Below are positions 1-6,418 of a stretch of DNA of 9,096 bases, in pieces. The translations under genes were made by a program, and so were the position numbers. The stretch lies in contig JAISMT010000118.1 of assembly GCA_031276585.1 (NCBI GenBank), positions 1 to 9,096 of the forward strand, given 5' to 3'. This DNA is from Bifidobacteriaceae bacterium. GTDB lineage: Bacteria; Actinomycetota; Actinomycetes; Actinomycetales; WQXJ01. Under the pieces are notes generated by a model. It did no database searches, had not been told where the DNA came from, and worked only from the letters and a program-made list of their open reading frames with translations. Every line of letters begins with the position of its first letter. The first letter of the stretch is position 1.

Positions 1-3000
1 CGCGCACTTCCGCCCGCGCCTGCCGCCGTGCCTGGAATCGTTGCCGGGTTTTCACTTCGATCTGATACAAAACCGGCACCACCACTAGGGTCAGGAAGGT
101 TGAGGTGACTAATCCACCAATCACCACTAACGCTAAAGGTTGGGATATAAACGCACCCCCACCGCCGGTCAAACCAATCGCCATCGGGGTTAGTGCAAAC
201 ACGGTGGCGCCCGCGGTCATCAAAATGGGGCGCAGACGTTTGCGAGCGCCCTCCTCAATGGCCCACGCCAATTTCATCCCAGAAGCGCGGTATTGGTTTA
301 TAAGATCTATCAGCACAATTGCGTTAGCTACCACTACTCCTACTAACAGCAGCATGCCAATGAACGCTGCTACCCCCAACGGGGTGTCGGTTAGTAGTAG
401 AGCTGCCAATGCGCCAGTAGCGGCCAGTGGTACTGAAACCAACAGCAAGAAGGGTTGGACCATGGATCCAAATGTGCCCACCATCAAGATGAACACCATT
501 AGTACTGCGATCACTATGCCAGCTATCAGGTCAGTGAACGCTTCCCCCATATCAGCGGATGCTCCACCTATGTCTACGCTTACACCAGACGGTAGATCAA
601 TCCCTGCTATCGCCTCACCTAGTGCCCCCGTTAATGAACCTAGGTCTGCGTTTGTTGGCGTCACCGTAATGGTGGAGGACCGTTGGCCGTCGGTGCGGCT
701 AAGCGAGACCGGTTGACGTGTCACTTCTACCTGCGCCAACTCCTCTAATAGAACATCACCGTCTGGAGTGTTTAGCACCGGGATTTGTTTCAGCTCATCT
801 ACGTCATGTGCCGGGTCCCCCAATGAGAGCAGTACTGGCACATCGCCCGTTTCGGGGTCTTCCAGGGTTCCGATTCGGGCAGGTTCCATCAGGCCCTGCA
901 GCATTACTGCAGTTTGGGTTTCAGTTAGGCCGTATTCAGCTACTTTGTCTCGATCCATGGTGACTTGCACTCTGGATTGGTCTTCCGAAAGGTTATCCAC
1001 CACGTCGATGGCGCCGGGTACGGCTTGGGCTGCCTTCCGAACCTGATCCGTGGCGGTAGTCAGGGATTCTTGATCGGGAGCCCGCACCACTATTTCTACC
1101 GTGGTGGCCATCAATATGGCTGCTTCTGAAGGGCTCACGGAGCTTTGGGCTACTGCTTCGCCTGAAGACTCGATCACCTGGCGGCGTACCTTATCCACCA
1201 AGACTGAAGTGTCAGATCCACGCTCTAGCGTTACGTAGTAGACCGCTAAGGGCTGAGTGGAAAACCCGAACGCAGTAACACCAGCGGGACCCACTCTGGA
1301 CATGATATTTCCCACCCCGTCTACCTCTGCCATGGCCGCTTCGGTTTTACGGGCCTGTTCGTCTTCTACTTCTAAAGAGGTACCCGCTCGGAAATATTGG
1401 TTGACGGTCAAAGTATTGCCGCCTACATTTCCCAGAAAGTTTGTTTCTAGGCGTGGTACCAACACTCCGGTTAACCCCACCATGGCCAGCGCAACTATGA
1501 GCGTAATTACGGGATGCAGCAAGGATTTACGTAGTAAAGGTAGGTACAACCGTTGCCAAAATCCCCGGCGCTCGCGTTGCTCGGCCAAAATTTGTTGTTG
1601 CTCTTGTTCCACTTTTTGGTCTGGCAGGGGCGCTTGCACAAACCAATACGCCAACACTGGCACTATGGTTAGCGCTACTAGTAAAGATGCCAGCAAAGCA
1701 ATCGCTACAGTCAAACCAAACGGACGGAACATCTCCCCTGCAATACCACCCACAAACACAAGGGGGATAAATACCGCCACTGTACATAAGGTGGAAGAAG
1801 CCACCGCCACGGCTACTTCCTTAACACCACGGAGAATCGCGGTCTGTTTTGGCGCCCCATAAGACAGGTGACGCTTGATATTTTCGGTCACCACAATGGA
1901 ATCATCCACCACCCGGCCCACTGCTACTGTGATAGCCGCTAAAGTCAAAATGTTGAGAGTCTGCCCGGTCCAGCTCATCGCAATCAAGGTCATCAACAAC
2001 GATAACGGTATAGATACTGCTGAAACTAAAGTAGCTCGGGGTGACCGTAAGAATAGTAGTATTACAAGCACCGCAAAAATTAAGCCTAAAATACCTTCTT
2101 CTACTAAACCGGAAACTGAATCCTCAATAAAAGGAGCTTGATCAAAGACTATCCCGGTATCTAGACCGGCCTTATCAAAAGTTTCTTGTAGTGAATCCAA
2201 CACTTGGTGTATCGACTGTGATACAGCCACCGAGTTACCTTCCGGGATCTTGGTAACTTGAAGCGAGACTGCGGTCTCTCCGTTGAGCCGAGCTATGGTT
2301 TTAGCTGCTTCGGGTTGACGTTCTACATCAGCTACCTCTCCCAATGTAACCTTCGGCACGGGCTCAACCGGACTCGGAACCGCCTGCTCCGCGGCACCGG
2401 CACCCGGAACCGCTTGGCCTGTGCCATCCCCTAAACCAAGCTGGCCTGTTGCTGAAGGAGCTGGGCTCACCGGAGTAGGCGTGATTCGTAACTCCTTGAG
2501 TTCTTCTAAGCTAGCTATAGCTTGACCGGCTTGAACATTCAAGCTCATGTCGTTTTGTACTACCTGGCCGGCTGGTATAGCTACACCGTTATTTACCAAT
2601 ACTGACTTAATCTGCTCAATGGTTACCCGGTGGGCGGTTAAATCTTCGGTGCGAGGTTTGATCACTATCTCGTCGGGTATAAAGCCGCTCACGCTGACAG
2701 TGCGTACGTTTTCCAATCGGGATAAGCGTGGTGCTAGGACACCGTTTACTAAGTTATCTAACGCTGCGGTGTCATCTCCCCGGACCGCCATATTAATTAC
2801 GGGCAAATCTTCCATAGAGCCGGTCAGGACATTTATTTCTACCTCATCCGGAAGTAGGGGAAGTATCCGATTCAGCGCCGTTGAAAGTTTTTCGTTCGCA
2901 GCGTTTAGGTCTGTACCGTAACGAAATTGGGCCACGGAATATAGAGCCGAGTCAACTGATGTAGTGGATACCGATTCCACGCCGGGAGCTAATTCAATAG

Positions 3001-3211
3001 CGCCTTCTACGGGTTCTGCTAATTGTTTTTCCACCTGTTCAGCTGATACGCCCTCGTATTTCGCGGAAACCATAGCCATCGGCATTTCTACCGATGGTAT
3101 CATTTCAAGTTTGAGGCCGTTCAGTGCAAAATAGCCTCCAGCCACTATGGCGAGCGTCAGCAGAGCCGTCACCGCACGGTTGCGGATTGACAGTTCGGTC
3201 AGTCTAGACAT
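1..3211 (-). CDS. RND-superfamily exporter 1 (SwrC/AcrB-like, lacks last residues)
   Basis: Inner-membrane exporter expected to use the proton gradient to expel drugs, lipopeptides or lipids; the substrate cannot be told from sequence. The frame is open from the ATG at 3209-3211 to the window edge (1070 codons). The start is supported by AGGAG five bases upstream and by an immediate RND N terminus: TM1 at about residues 13-32, then the first porter region. A block of membrane segments at about 370-520 contains VGRVVDDSIVV; the two Asp, 436 and 437, match the AcrB proton-relay pair D407/D408. A cytoplasmic loop (about 521-560), TM7, a second porter half (about 586-905) and the last membrane block follow. 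KRLRPILMT is conserved, but AcrB Lys940 is replaced by Ala962 in VVANAIVLID. The C terminus (from 1050) is an Arg/Ala/Gln-rich tail running off the edge, probably 10-20 residues short. No fusion-protein or TolC partner is visible. Family assignment is sure, substrate unknown. Confidence 0.95.
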   Translation of the reverse strand, partial: MSRLTELSIRNRAVTALLTLAIVAGGYFALNGLKLEMIPSVEMPMAMVSAKYEGVSAEQVEKQLAEPVEGAIELAPGVESVSTTSVDSALYSVAQFRYGTDLNAANEKLSTALNRILPLLPDEVEINVLTGSMEDLPVINMAVRGDDTAALDNLVNGVLAPRLSRLENVRTVSVSGFIPDEIVIKPRTEDLTAHRVTIEQIKSVLVNNGVAIPAGQVVQNDMSLNVQAGQAIASLEELKELRITPTPVSPAPSATGQLGLGDGTGQAVPGAGAAEQAVPSPVEPVPKVTLGEVADVERQPEAAKTIARLNGETAVSLQVTKIPEGNSVAVSQSIHQVLDSLQETFDKAGLDTGIVFDQAPFIEDSVSGLVEEGILGLIFAVLVILLFLRSPRATLVSAVSIPLSLLMTLIAMSWTGQTLNILTLAAITVAVGRVVDDSIVVTENIKRHLSYGAPKQTAILRGVKEVAVAVASSTLCTVAVFIPLVFVGGIAGEMFRPFGLTVAIALLASLLVALTIVPVLAYWFVQAPLPDQKVEQEQQQILAEQRERRGFWQRLYLPLLRKSLLHPVITLIVALAMVGLTGVLVPRLETNFLGNVGGNTLTVNQYFRAGTSLEVEDEQARKTEAAMAEVDGVGNIMSRVGPAGVTAFGFSTQPLAVYYVTLERGSDTSVLVDKVRRQVIESSGEAVAQSSVSPSEAAILMATTVEIVVRAPDQESLTTATDQVRKAAQAVPGAIDVVDNLSEDQSRVQVTMDRDKVAEYGLTETQTAVMLQGLMEPARIGTLEDPETGDVPVLLSLGDPAHDVDELKQIPVLNTPDGDVLLEELAQVEVTRQPVSLSRTDGQRSSTITVTPTNADLGSLTGALGEAIAGIDLPSGVSVDIGGASADMGEAFTDLIAGIVIAVLMVFILMVGTFGSMVQPFLLLVSVPLAATGALAALLLTDTPLGVAAFIGMLLLVGVVVANAIVLIDLINQYRASGMKLAWAIEEGARKRLRPILMTAGATVFALTPMAIGLTGGGGAFISQPLALVVIGGLVTSTFLTLVVVPVLYQIEVKTRQRFQARRQARAEVR
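2351..2488 (-). other. Pro/Ala/Gly-rich insertion in exporter 1
   Basis: Residues about 242-287 of exporter 1 form a low-complexity stretch of Pro, Ala, Gly, Gln and Val, including TPTPVSPAP and two QAVP repeats. It lies between the conserved ELKEL and VTLGEVADV segments of the first porter region. Exporter 2 has only nine residues at the same place (between RQL and VTLADVADV), so the insertion is about 37 residues. The frame is kept on both sides, so it is translated; a flexible extracytoplasmic loop is the likely form (inference). Confidence 0.8.
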
Positions 3212-3215
3212 TTTT

Positions 3216-3220
3216 CTCCT
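3216..3220 (-). promoter_or_regulatory. Ribosome binding site of exporter 1
   Basis: Reads AGGAG on the minus strand, followed by five A residues and then ATG at 3211. This is near-ideal spacing and fixes the start of exporter 1. Confidence 0.8.
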
Positions 3221-3237
3221 AGGGCTTCGGACTTGGT

Positions 3238-3249
3238 GTCAACGTTGAC
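3238..3249. promoter_or_regulatory. Perfect 12-base palindrome, candidate repressor operator
   Basis: GTCAACGTTGAC is its own reverse complement and ends 27 bases before the exporter 1 start codon. It sits inside wider weak dyads: TTGGTG (3233-3238) with CACCAA (3263-3268), and GTTG (3244-3247) with CAAC (3257-3260). Position in the presumed leader, downstream of a candidate promoter, suits a TetR-type roadblock repressor, which commonly controls RND pumps. No regulator gene lies in the window, so the protein that binds is unknown. Confidence 0.45.
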
Positions 3250-3275
3250 CAGTGTGCAACTTCACCAACCAGAAA

Positions 3276-3303
3276 ACGCTACAAGTTCCCGATACCTTAC
3301 CAA
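3276..3303 (-). promoter_or_regulatory. Candidate promoter of exporter 1
   Basis: On the minus strand TTGGTA (3298-3303) is followed, after a 16-base spacer, by TAGCGT (3276-3281), which fits the loose actinobacterial TANNNT -10 pattern. Transcription would start near 3269 and give a leader of about 58 bases carrying the palindrome at 3238-3249. The match is modest, and read-through from nagA, which lies upstream on the same strand, is an alternative. Confidence 0.25.
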
Positions 3304-3352
3304 TTGACTCATAGCCCATGCTTAGGAATGAGGCAATCCGCAACAATTTGTT

Positions 3353-4933
3353 TCAAATTAGGTCCGCGCGGCGGCCTTCCCGGTACACCTCAATCGGGTT
3401 CAGGTTCAAATCAGTTAGAACCAAATCCGCCCGCTTACCTTGTTGTAGAGAACCGACTGAACCTTCGCGTCCTAATACTCGGGCTGGGTTTAGGGCGGCA
3501 GCTCGCACCGCCTCAGCTAAAGGCACTCCCGAGTCTCGCCAGACTGACCGCACCACGTCTATCAGGTGGGCAGTACCGCCCGCAATGTTGTGTCCTTGGG
3601 TTAATCGGGCCACGCCATCAGCCACCGTGACAGCCATAGGACCTAGCTGATATTGGCCATCGGCCATGCCAGCAGCGGCCATGGCATCAGTTACTAGCAC
3701 CACACAATCCGAGTCCACCAGACGGAATACATCTGCTACCAGCTGAGGATCCAAGTGAATGCCATCGGCAACCAGTTCTACTGCCATTGCGCCGGCACCA
3801 GCCTCGGCAAGGGCCTGCATAGCGGGGCCGGGGTCACGGTGGTGAATGGGACGCATCCCGTTAAACAGGTGAGTAGCGCCCGGGCGCTGGCCGGATCCAA
3901 ACGGGACTTTTGATTGATCCATAGCCGCTATGGCCGCCCGTACCGCCCGCGCCATTTGGGGTGCCGAACAGTCGGTGTGGCCAAAGAACGGCACTATTCC
4001 GGCATCCGCTACGGCTTGCAGTAGGGCCGATGCCGCCTCGCCACTAAAGGGGGATTCGTCCAACCAGCCACCTGGCCCGGCGGGGAACCCACCCGTACTG
4101 TGGCTGAGACCTACTGCTGTCCCCGCGGCATCGGGCGCTCTCAATACTCCCGGCAGCTCTGGCGCCAAAGTGATGGCCACTATCCAACCGGCACCGGCTT
4201 GAGCCAATATGCGCACCAATTCCGGATCCGGATCACGCAAGTTTGCCGGATCTTGCGCCCCCGCGCGTGCCGGTGACAAAAACGGCCCCTCTAGGTGAAT
4301 GCCAGTTAACTCACCGGCTTGACACAACCGAGCTAACAGTCCGGTTTGCCGGGCTAATACCTCGGGAGCATCAGTAACCAGGGAAGCCACCACAGAAGTG
4401 GTGCCATGGCGGCGGTGTTCATGGACTGCAATCAGGGCTTCTTCTACGGTAGTAGCGTCTGGAAAGGACTGCCCGCCGCCACCGTGACAATGGATGTCTA
4501 CCAGCCCCGGCAGAATGTAACCCTCCCATTCGCGGGCTTCCCGTAAAGCTTGTTCCACTTCACTGGAACTCCAGTCCCGGGCCCACGGGAACGGGTCTGG
4601 CAGACCTAAAGCGTCTTCCACGTTACGAGCGCGGCCCGCCCATTGGACTAGGCCTTCAGCCACAAACACCACTGCATCTTCTACACATTCCCAGGGAGGC
4701 GGGGTGGCGGTGAACTCGTCGGTAGAAAACCCATCTTGAACTAAACGTTCCAGTAGGCGTTCTACCACTTGGTCCGGGAATGGTTCACCTTCGGCGGGGA
4801 AGCCACCGGCAAAAGCCGTTAAGGCCCCAAAATCTAGTTCGTCTTCTAGGGGGCTCAAACGTTGCGGCAGAATAGCGGTTCCGCGCAGAGCCCAAAGTTC
4901 CGGAGTTTTGACTGCTTGCTGTGACCGAGACAC
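3353..4933 (-). CDS. nagA: N-acetylglucosamine-6-phosphate deacetylase, enlarged form
   Basis: Hydrolyses GlcNAc-6-phosphate to glucosamine-6-phosphate and acetate in the cytoplasm, feeding amino sugars and recycled peptidoglycan into glycolysis or wall synthesis. It is an amidohydrolase-superfamily enzyme. Numbering from the GTG at 4933 (526 aa): PGLVDIHCHGG with metal-type His148 and His150, HLEGPF with Glu215, GHT with His319, ATHLFNGM with His355, ADGIHLD with His393 and VTDAM with the catalytic Asp416. IAGGT and GKRADLVL close the fold. Family members are near 380 residues; the excess is one block at about 27-85, a smaller one before PGLVD, and two around 279-303 and 337-350. Start is uncertain: ATG at 4966 is in frame but has no clear ribosome site, and GTG at 4933 has only an adjacent AGG. 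The frame stays open to 5173 across purA, but that part is spurious. It is divergent from purA; exporter 1 follows 141 bases downstream on the same strand. Confidence 0.92.
   Translation of the reverse strand: MSRSQQAVKTPELWALRGTAILPQRLSPLEDELDFGALTAFAGGFPAEGEPFPDQVVERLLERLVQDGFSTDEFTATPPPWECVEDAVVFVAEGLVQWAGRARNVEDALGLPDPFPWARDWSSSEVEQALREAREWEGYILPGLVDIHCHGGGGQSFPDATTVEEALIAVHEHRRHGTTSVVASLVTDAPEVLARQTGLLARLCQAGELTGIHLEGPFLSPARAGAQDPANLRDPDPELVRILAQAGAGWIVAITLAPELPGVLRAPDAAGTAVGLSHSTGGFPAGPGGWLDESPFSGEAASALLQAVADAGIVPFFGHTDCSAPQMARAVRAAIAAMDQSKVPFGSGQRPGATHLFNGMRPIHHRDPGPAMQALAEAGAGAMAVELVADGIHLDPQLVADVFRLVDSDCVVLVTDAMAAAGMADGQYQLGPMAVTVADGVARLTQGHNIAGGTAHLIDVVRSVWRDSGVPLAEAVRAAALNPARVLGREGSVGSLQQGKRADLVLTDLNLNPIEVYREGRRADLI
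4680..4855 (-). other. N-terminal insertion in NagA
   Basis: Codes for about 59 residues (about 27-85 from the GTG start) between the first strand (LRGTAILPQRL) and DAVVFVAEGLVQ, which aligns with the E. coli NagA segment DHAVVIADGLI. In E. coli only a few residues separate these strands. The insert is acidic and probably helical (QVVERLLERLVQDG). The frame and conserved blocks on both sides are intact, so this is an insertion rather than a frameshift. Its role is not recognisable. Confidence 0.65.
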
Positions 4934-5014
4934 CCTGCCATTGTGACACCTGTCCGGTAACCTCATCGGGGAACTGGCACTGGTGCTGCCATAAATACCG
5001 AGGAAGGAACTACA
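4934..5014. promoter_or_regulatory. Divergent nagA/purA control region
   Basis: An 81-base spacer between two divergent starts (48 bases if nagA begins at 4966) must hold both promoters unless these extend into the genes. The only AT-rich patch is ATAAATA at 4991-4997. TAAATA could be a -10 for purA, but that would start the message inside or just before the ribosome site. I see no convincing -35 element and no clear operator dyad. Confidence 0.4.
5000..5008 (+). promoter_or_regulatory. Ribosome binding site of purA
   Basis: GAGGAAGGA lies six bases before the ATG at 5015, a strong purine-rich site. It supports this start over any later one. Confidence 0.8.
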
Positions 5015-6298
5015 ATGCCGGGAATTGTGTTGGTGGGGGCCCAGTGGGGCGACGAGGGCAAAGGCAAAGCCACCGACTTGTTGGGGCCTAGCGTGGACTA
5101 TGTGGTGAAGTTCAATGGTGGCAACAACGCTGGTCACACGGTGGTGATTGGGGGGCAAACTTATGCCTTGCATCTGCTGCCTTCCGGTATTTTAACGCCC
5201 GGTGTTATCCCCGTGATCGGTAACGGCGTGGTTGTGGATTTGGAGGTTTTGTTTCAAGAGTTGGGAGCTTTAGAGGCCCGGGGCATAGACACTTCCCGTT
5301 TAGTGGTTTCCTCTAATGCTCATCTCATTCCCAGCTACAACCGCACTATGGACAAGGTGGGGGAAAGGTTTTTAGGTAAACGGCAGATCGGCACCACCGG
5401 GCGAGGGATTGGCCCTACTTATGCCGACAAGATGTTGCGGGTGGGTTTACGGGTTCAGGATTTGTTTGATCCCTCCATTTTGCGGCAGAAAGTGGAAGGA
5501 GCCTTGATGCAGAAGAATCACCTGCTGGTCAAGGTTTATAACCGGGCTGCTATTTCGGTGGACCAAGTGGTAGAAGAATTAGAATGCTACGCGGAACGCG
5601 TAAAGCCTATGGTGCGGGATACCGCGTTGTTGTTGAACCAAGCTTTGGATGAGGGCGCCACCGTGTTGTTTGAGGGCGGCCAGGCCACAATGCTGGATGT
5701 AGACCACGGCACTTACCCCTTTGTAACCAGTTCCAACGCTACCGCCGGGGGTGCTTGCACGGGGAGCGGCGTGGGGCCGGGCCGCATTGACCGGGTGGTT
5801 GCGGTGGTCAAAGCTTATGCCACCCGGGTAGGAGCAGGCCCGTTTACTACCGAGTTGCACGATGCCGCGGGGGAACGTTTACGGGAAATAGGCCACGAGT
5901 ATGGAGTCACCACGGGCAGGCCGCGGCGTTGCGGTTGGTATGACGTACCGGTGGCGCGTCACGCTGCCCGGATCAACGGTGTGACCGATTTTGTGTTGAC
6001 CAAACTGGATGTGTTAACCGGCTGGGACACCATTCCGGTTTGCGTAGCTTACGAGGTAAACGGGCAAATACACCGCGAATTACCGGCTTCCCAAACTGAC
6101 ATCCACCACGCTAAGCCGGTTTACGAATACTTACCAGGCTGGGATCAGGACATTTCCCACGCCCGTTCTTTCCAGGAACTGCCTCCCAATGCCCGGGCCT
6201 ATGTGAAGGCGATTGAAGAATGGTCTGGCGCGCGGATCTCGGTGATCGGAGTGGGGGCCGGCCGGGATGCTGTGATCCAACGCCATCCTCTGATCTAA
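5015..6298 (+). CDS. purA: Adenylosuccinate synthetase
   Basis: Catalyses the GTP-dependent joining of IMP and aspartate to adenylosuccinate, the first committed step from IMP to AMP, in the cytoplasm. At 427 residues it has the normal length (E. coli about 432). WGDEGKGK at 11-18 is the P-loop, with catalytic Asp13; GGNNAGHT places the catalytic His at 41. Also present are [16 protein letters not shown] in the IMP-binding region, [23 protein letters not shown], the guanine-recognition motif LTKLDVL and a C-terminal [12 protein letters not shown]. Nothing is missing, so the enzyme should be active. The ATG start is supported by a strong ribosome site and by a full-length N terminus. It is transcribed alone: divergent from nagA and convergent with exporter 2, so it is not in an operon with other purine genes here. 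Its link to nagA is probably positional only. Confidence 0.98.
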   Translation: MPGIVLVGAQWGDEGKGKATDLLGPSVDYVVKFNGGNNAGHTVVIGGQTYALHLLPSGILTPGVIPVIGNGVVVDLEVLFQELGALEARGIDTSRLVVSSNAHLIPSYNRTMDKVGERFLGKRQIGTTGRGIGPTYADKMLRVGLRVQDLFDPSILRQKVEGALMQKNHLLVKVYNRAAISVDQVVEELECYAERVKPMVRDTALLLNQALDEGATVLFEGGQATMLDVDHGTYPFVTSSNATAGGACTGSGVGPGRIDRVVAVVKAYATRVGAGPFTTELHDAAGERLREIGHEYGVTTGRPRRCGWYDVPVARHAARINGVTDFVLTKLDVLTGWDTIPVCVAYEVNGQIHRELPASQTDIHHAKPVYEYLPGWDQDISHARSFQELPPNARAYVKAIEEWSGARISVIGVGAGRDAVIQRHPLI

Positions 6299-6341
6299 CC
6301 GCGCAGCCAACCAACCCCTTGAACTAATCAAGTCCCACCTT

Positions 6342-6382
6342 TACCTCAACTACAAACAACCACAAAGCTGAGGTACCTCAAC
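6342..6382. repeat. Short direct and inverted repeats in the convergent spacer
   Basis: TACCTCAAC occurs at 6342-6350 and again at 6374-6382, a period of 32 bases or about three helical turns. TGAGGTA at 6369-6375 is the inverse of both: it can pair with the first copy across a 20-base loop, or with the second as the perfect palindrome TGAGGTACCTCA (6369-6380). There is no T-run, so a classical intrinsic terminator is not shown. It could serve as a weak transcription end or a binding site. Confidence 0.4.
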
Positions 6383-6418
6383 CACCCGCAGACCATTGCG
6401 TAGACAGTTTGTGTTGTT
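6355..6418. terminator. Possible weak bidirectional terminator between purA and exporter 2
   Basis: AACAA (6355-6359) and CACAAA (6361-6366) can pair with TTTGTG (6408-6413) and TTGTT (6414-6418), giving 11 pairs with one bulged C. The 41-base loop contains the TGAGGTACCTCA palindrome. The genes converge here, so transcripts must end near this point, but the stem is AT-rich, has a long loop and touches the exporter 2 stop codon. The evidence is positional rather than strong. Confidence 0.2.

Noticed and set aside
105..716. Plus-strand open frame of 203 codons, similar in translation to another plus-strand frame at 6500-7393
   Set aside because: Both lie antisense to the conserved C-terminal halves of the two exporters. 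Their mutual similarity comes from the conserved minus-strand coding, not from a shared antisense gene; they have no recognisable domains.
1257..1862. Plus-strand frame of 201 codons and the overlapping minus-strand frame at 1527-1787
   Set aside because: Both are shadows of exporter 1, low in complexity and without a ribosome site or known motif.
3238..3243. TTGACA on the minus strand as a -35 box for exporter 1
   Set aside because: At proper spacing the -10 would fall on the ribosome binding site, leaving no leader; the motif is better explained as half of the palindrome.
3318..3650. Plus-strand frames at the nagA 3' end
   Set aside because: They run antisense to conserved NagA codons (GKRADLVL, IAGGT) and show no family features.
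4967..5173. N-terminal extension of the nagA frame across the start of purA
   Set aside because: It overlaps well-conserved purA codons on the other strand, has no family similarity and lies outside the normal amidohydrolase start; the real start is at 4966 or 4933.
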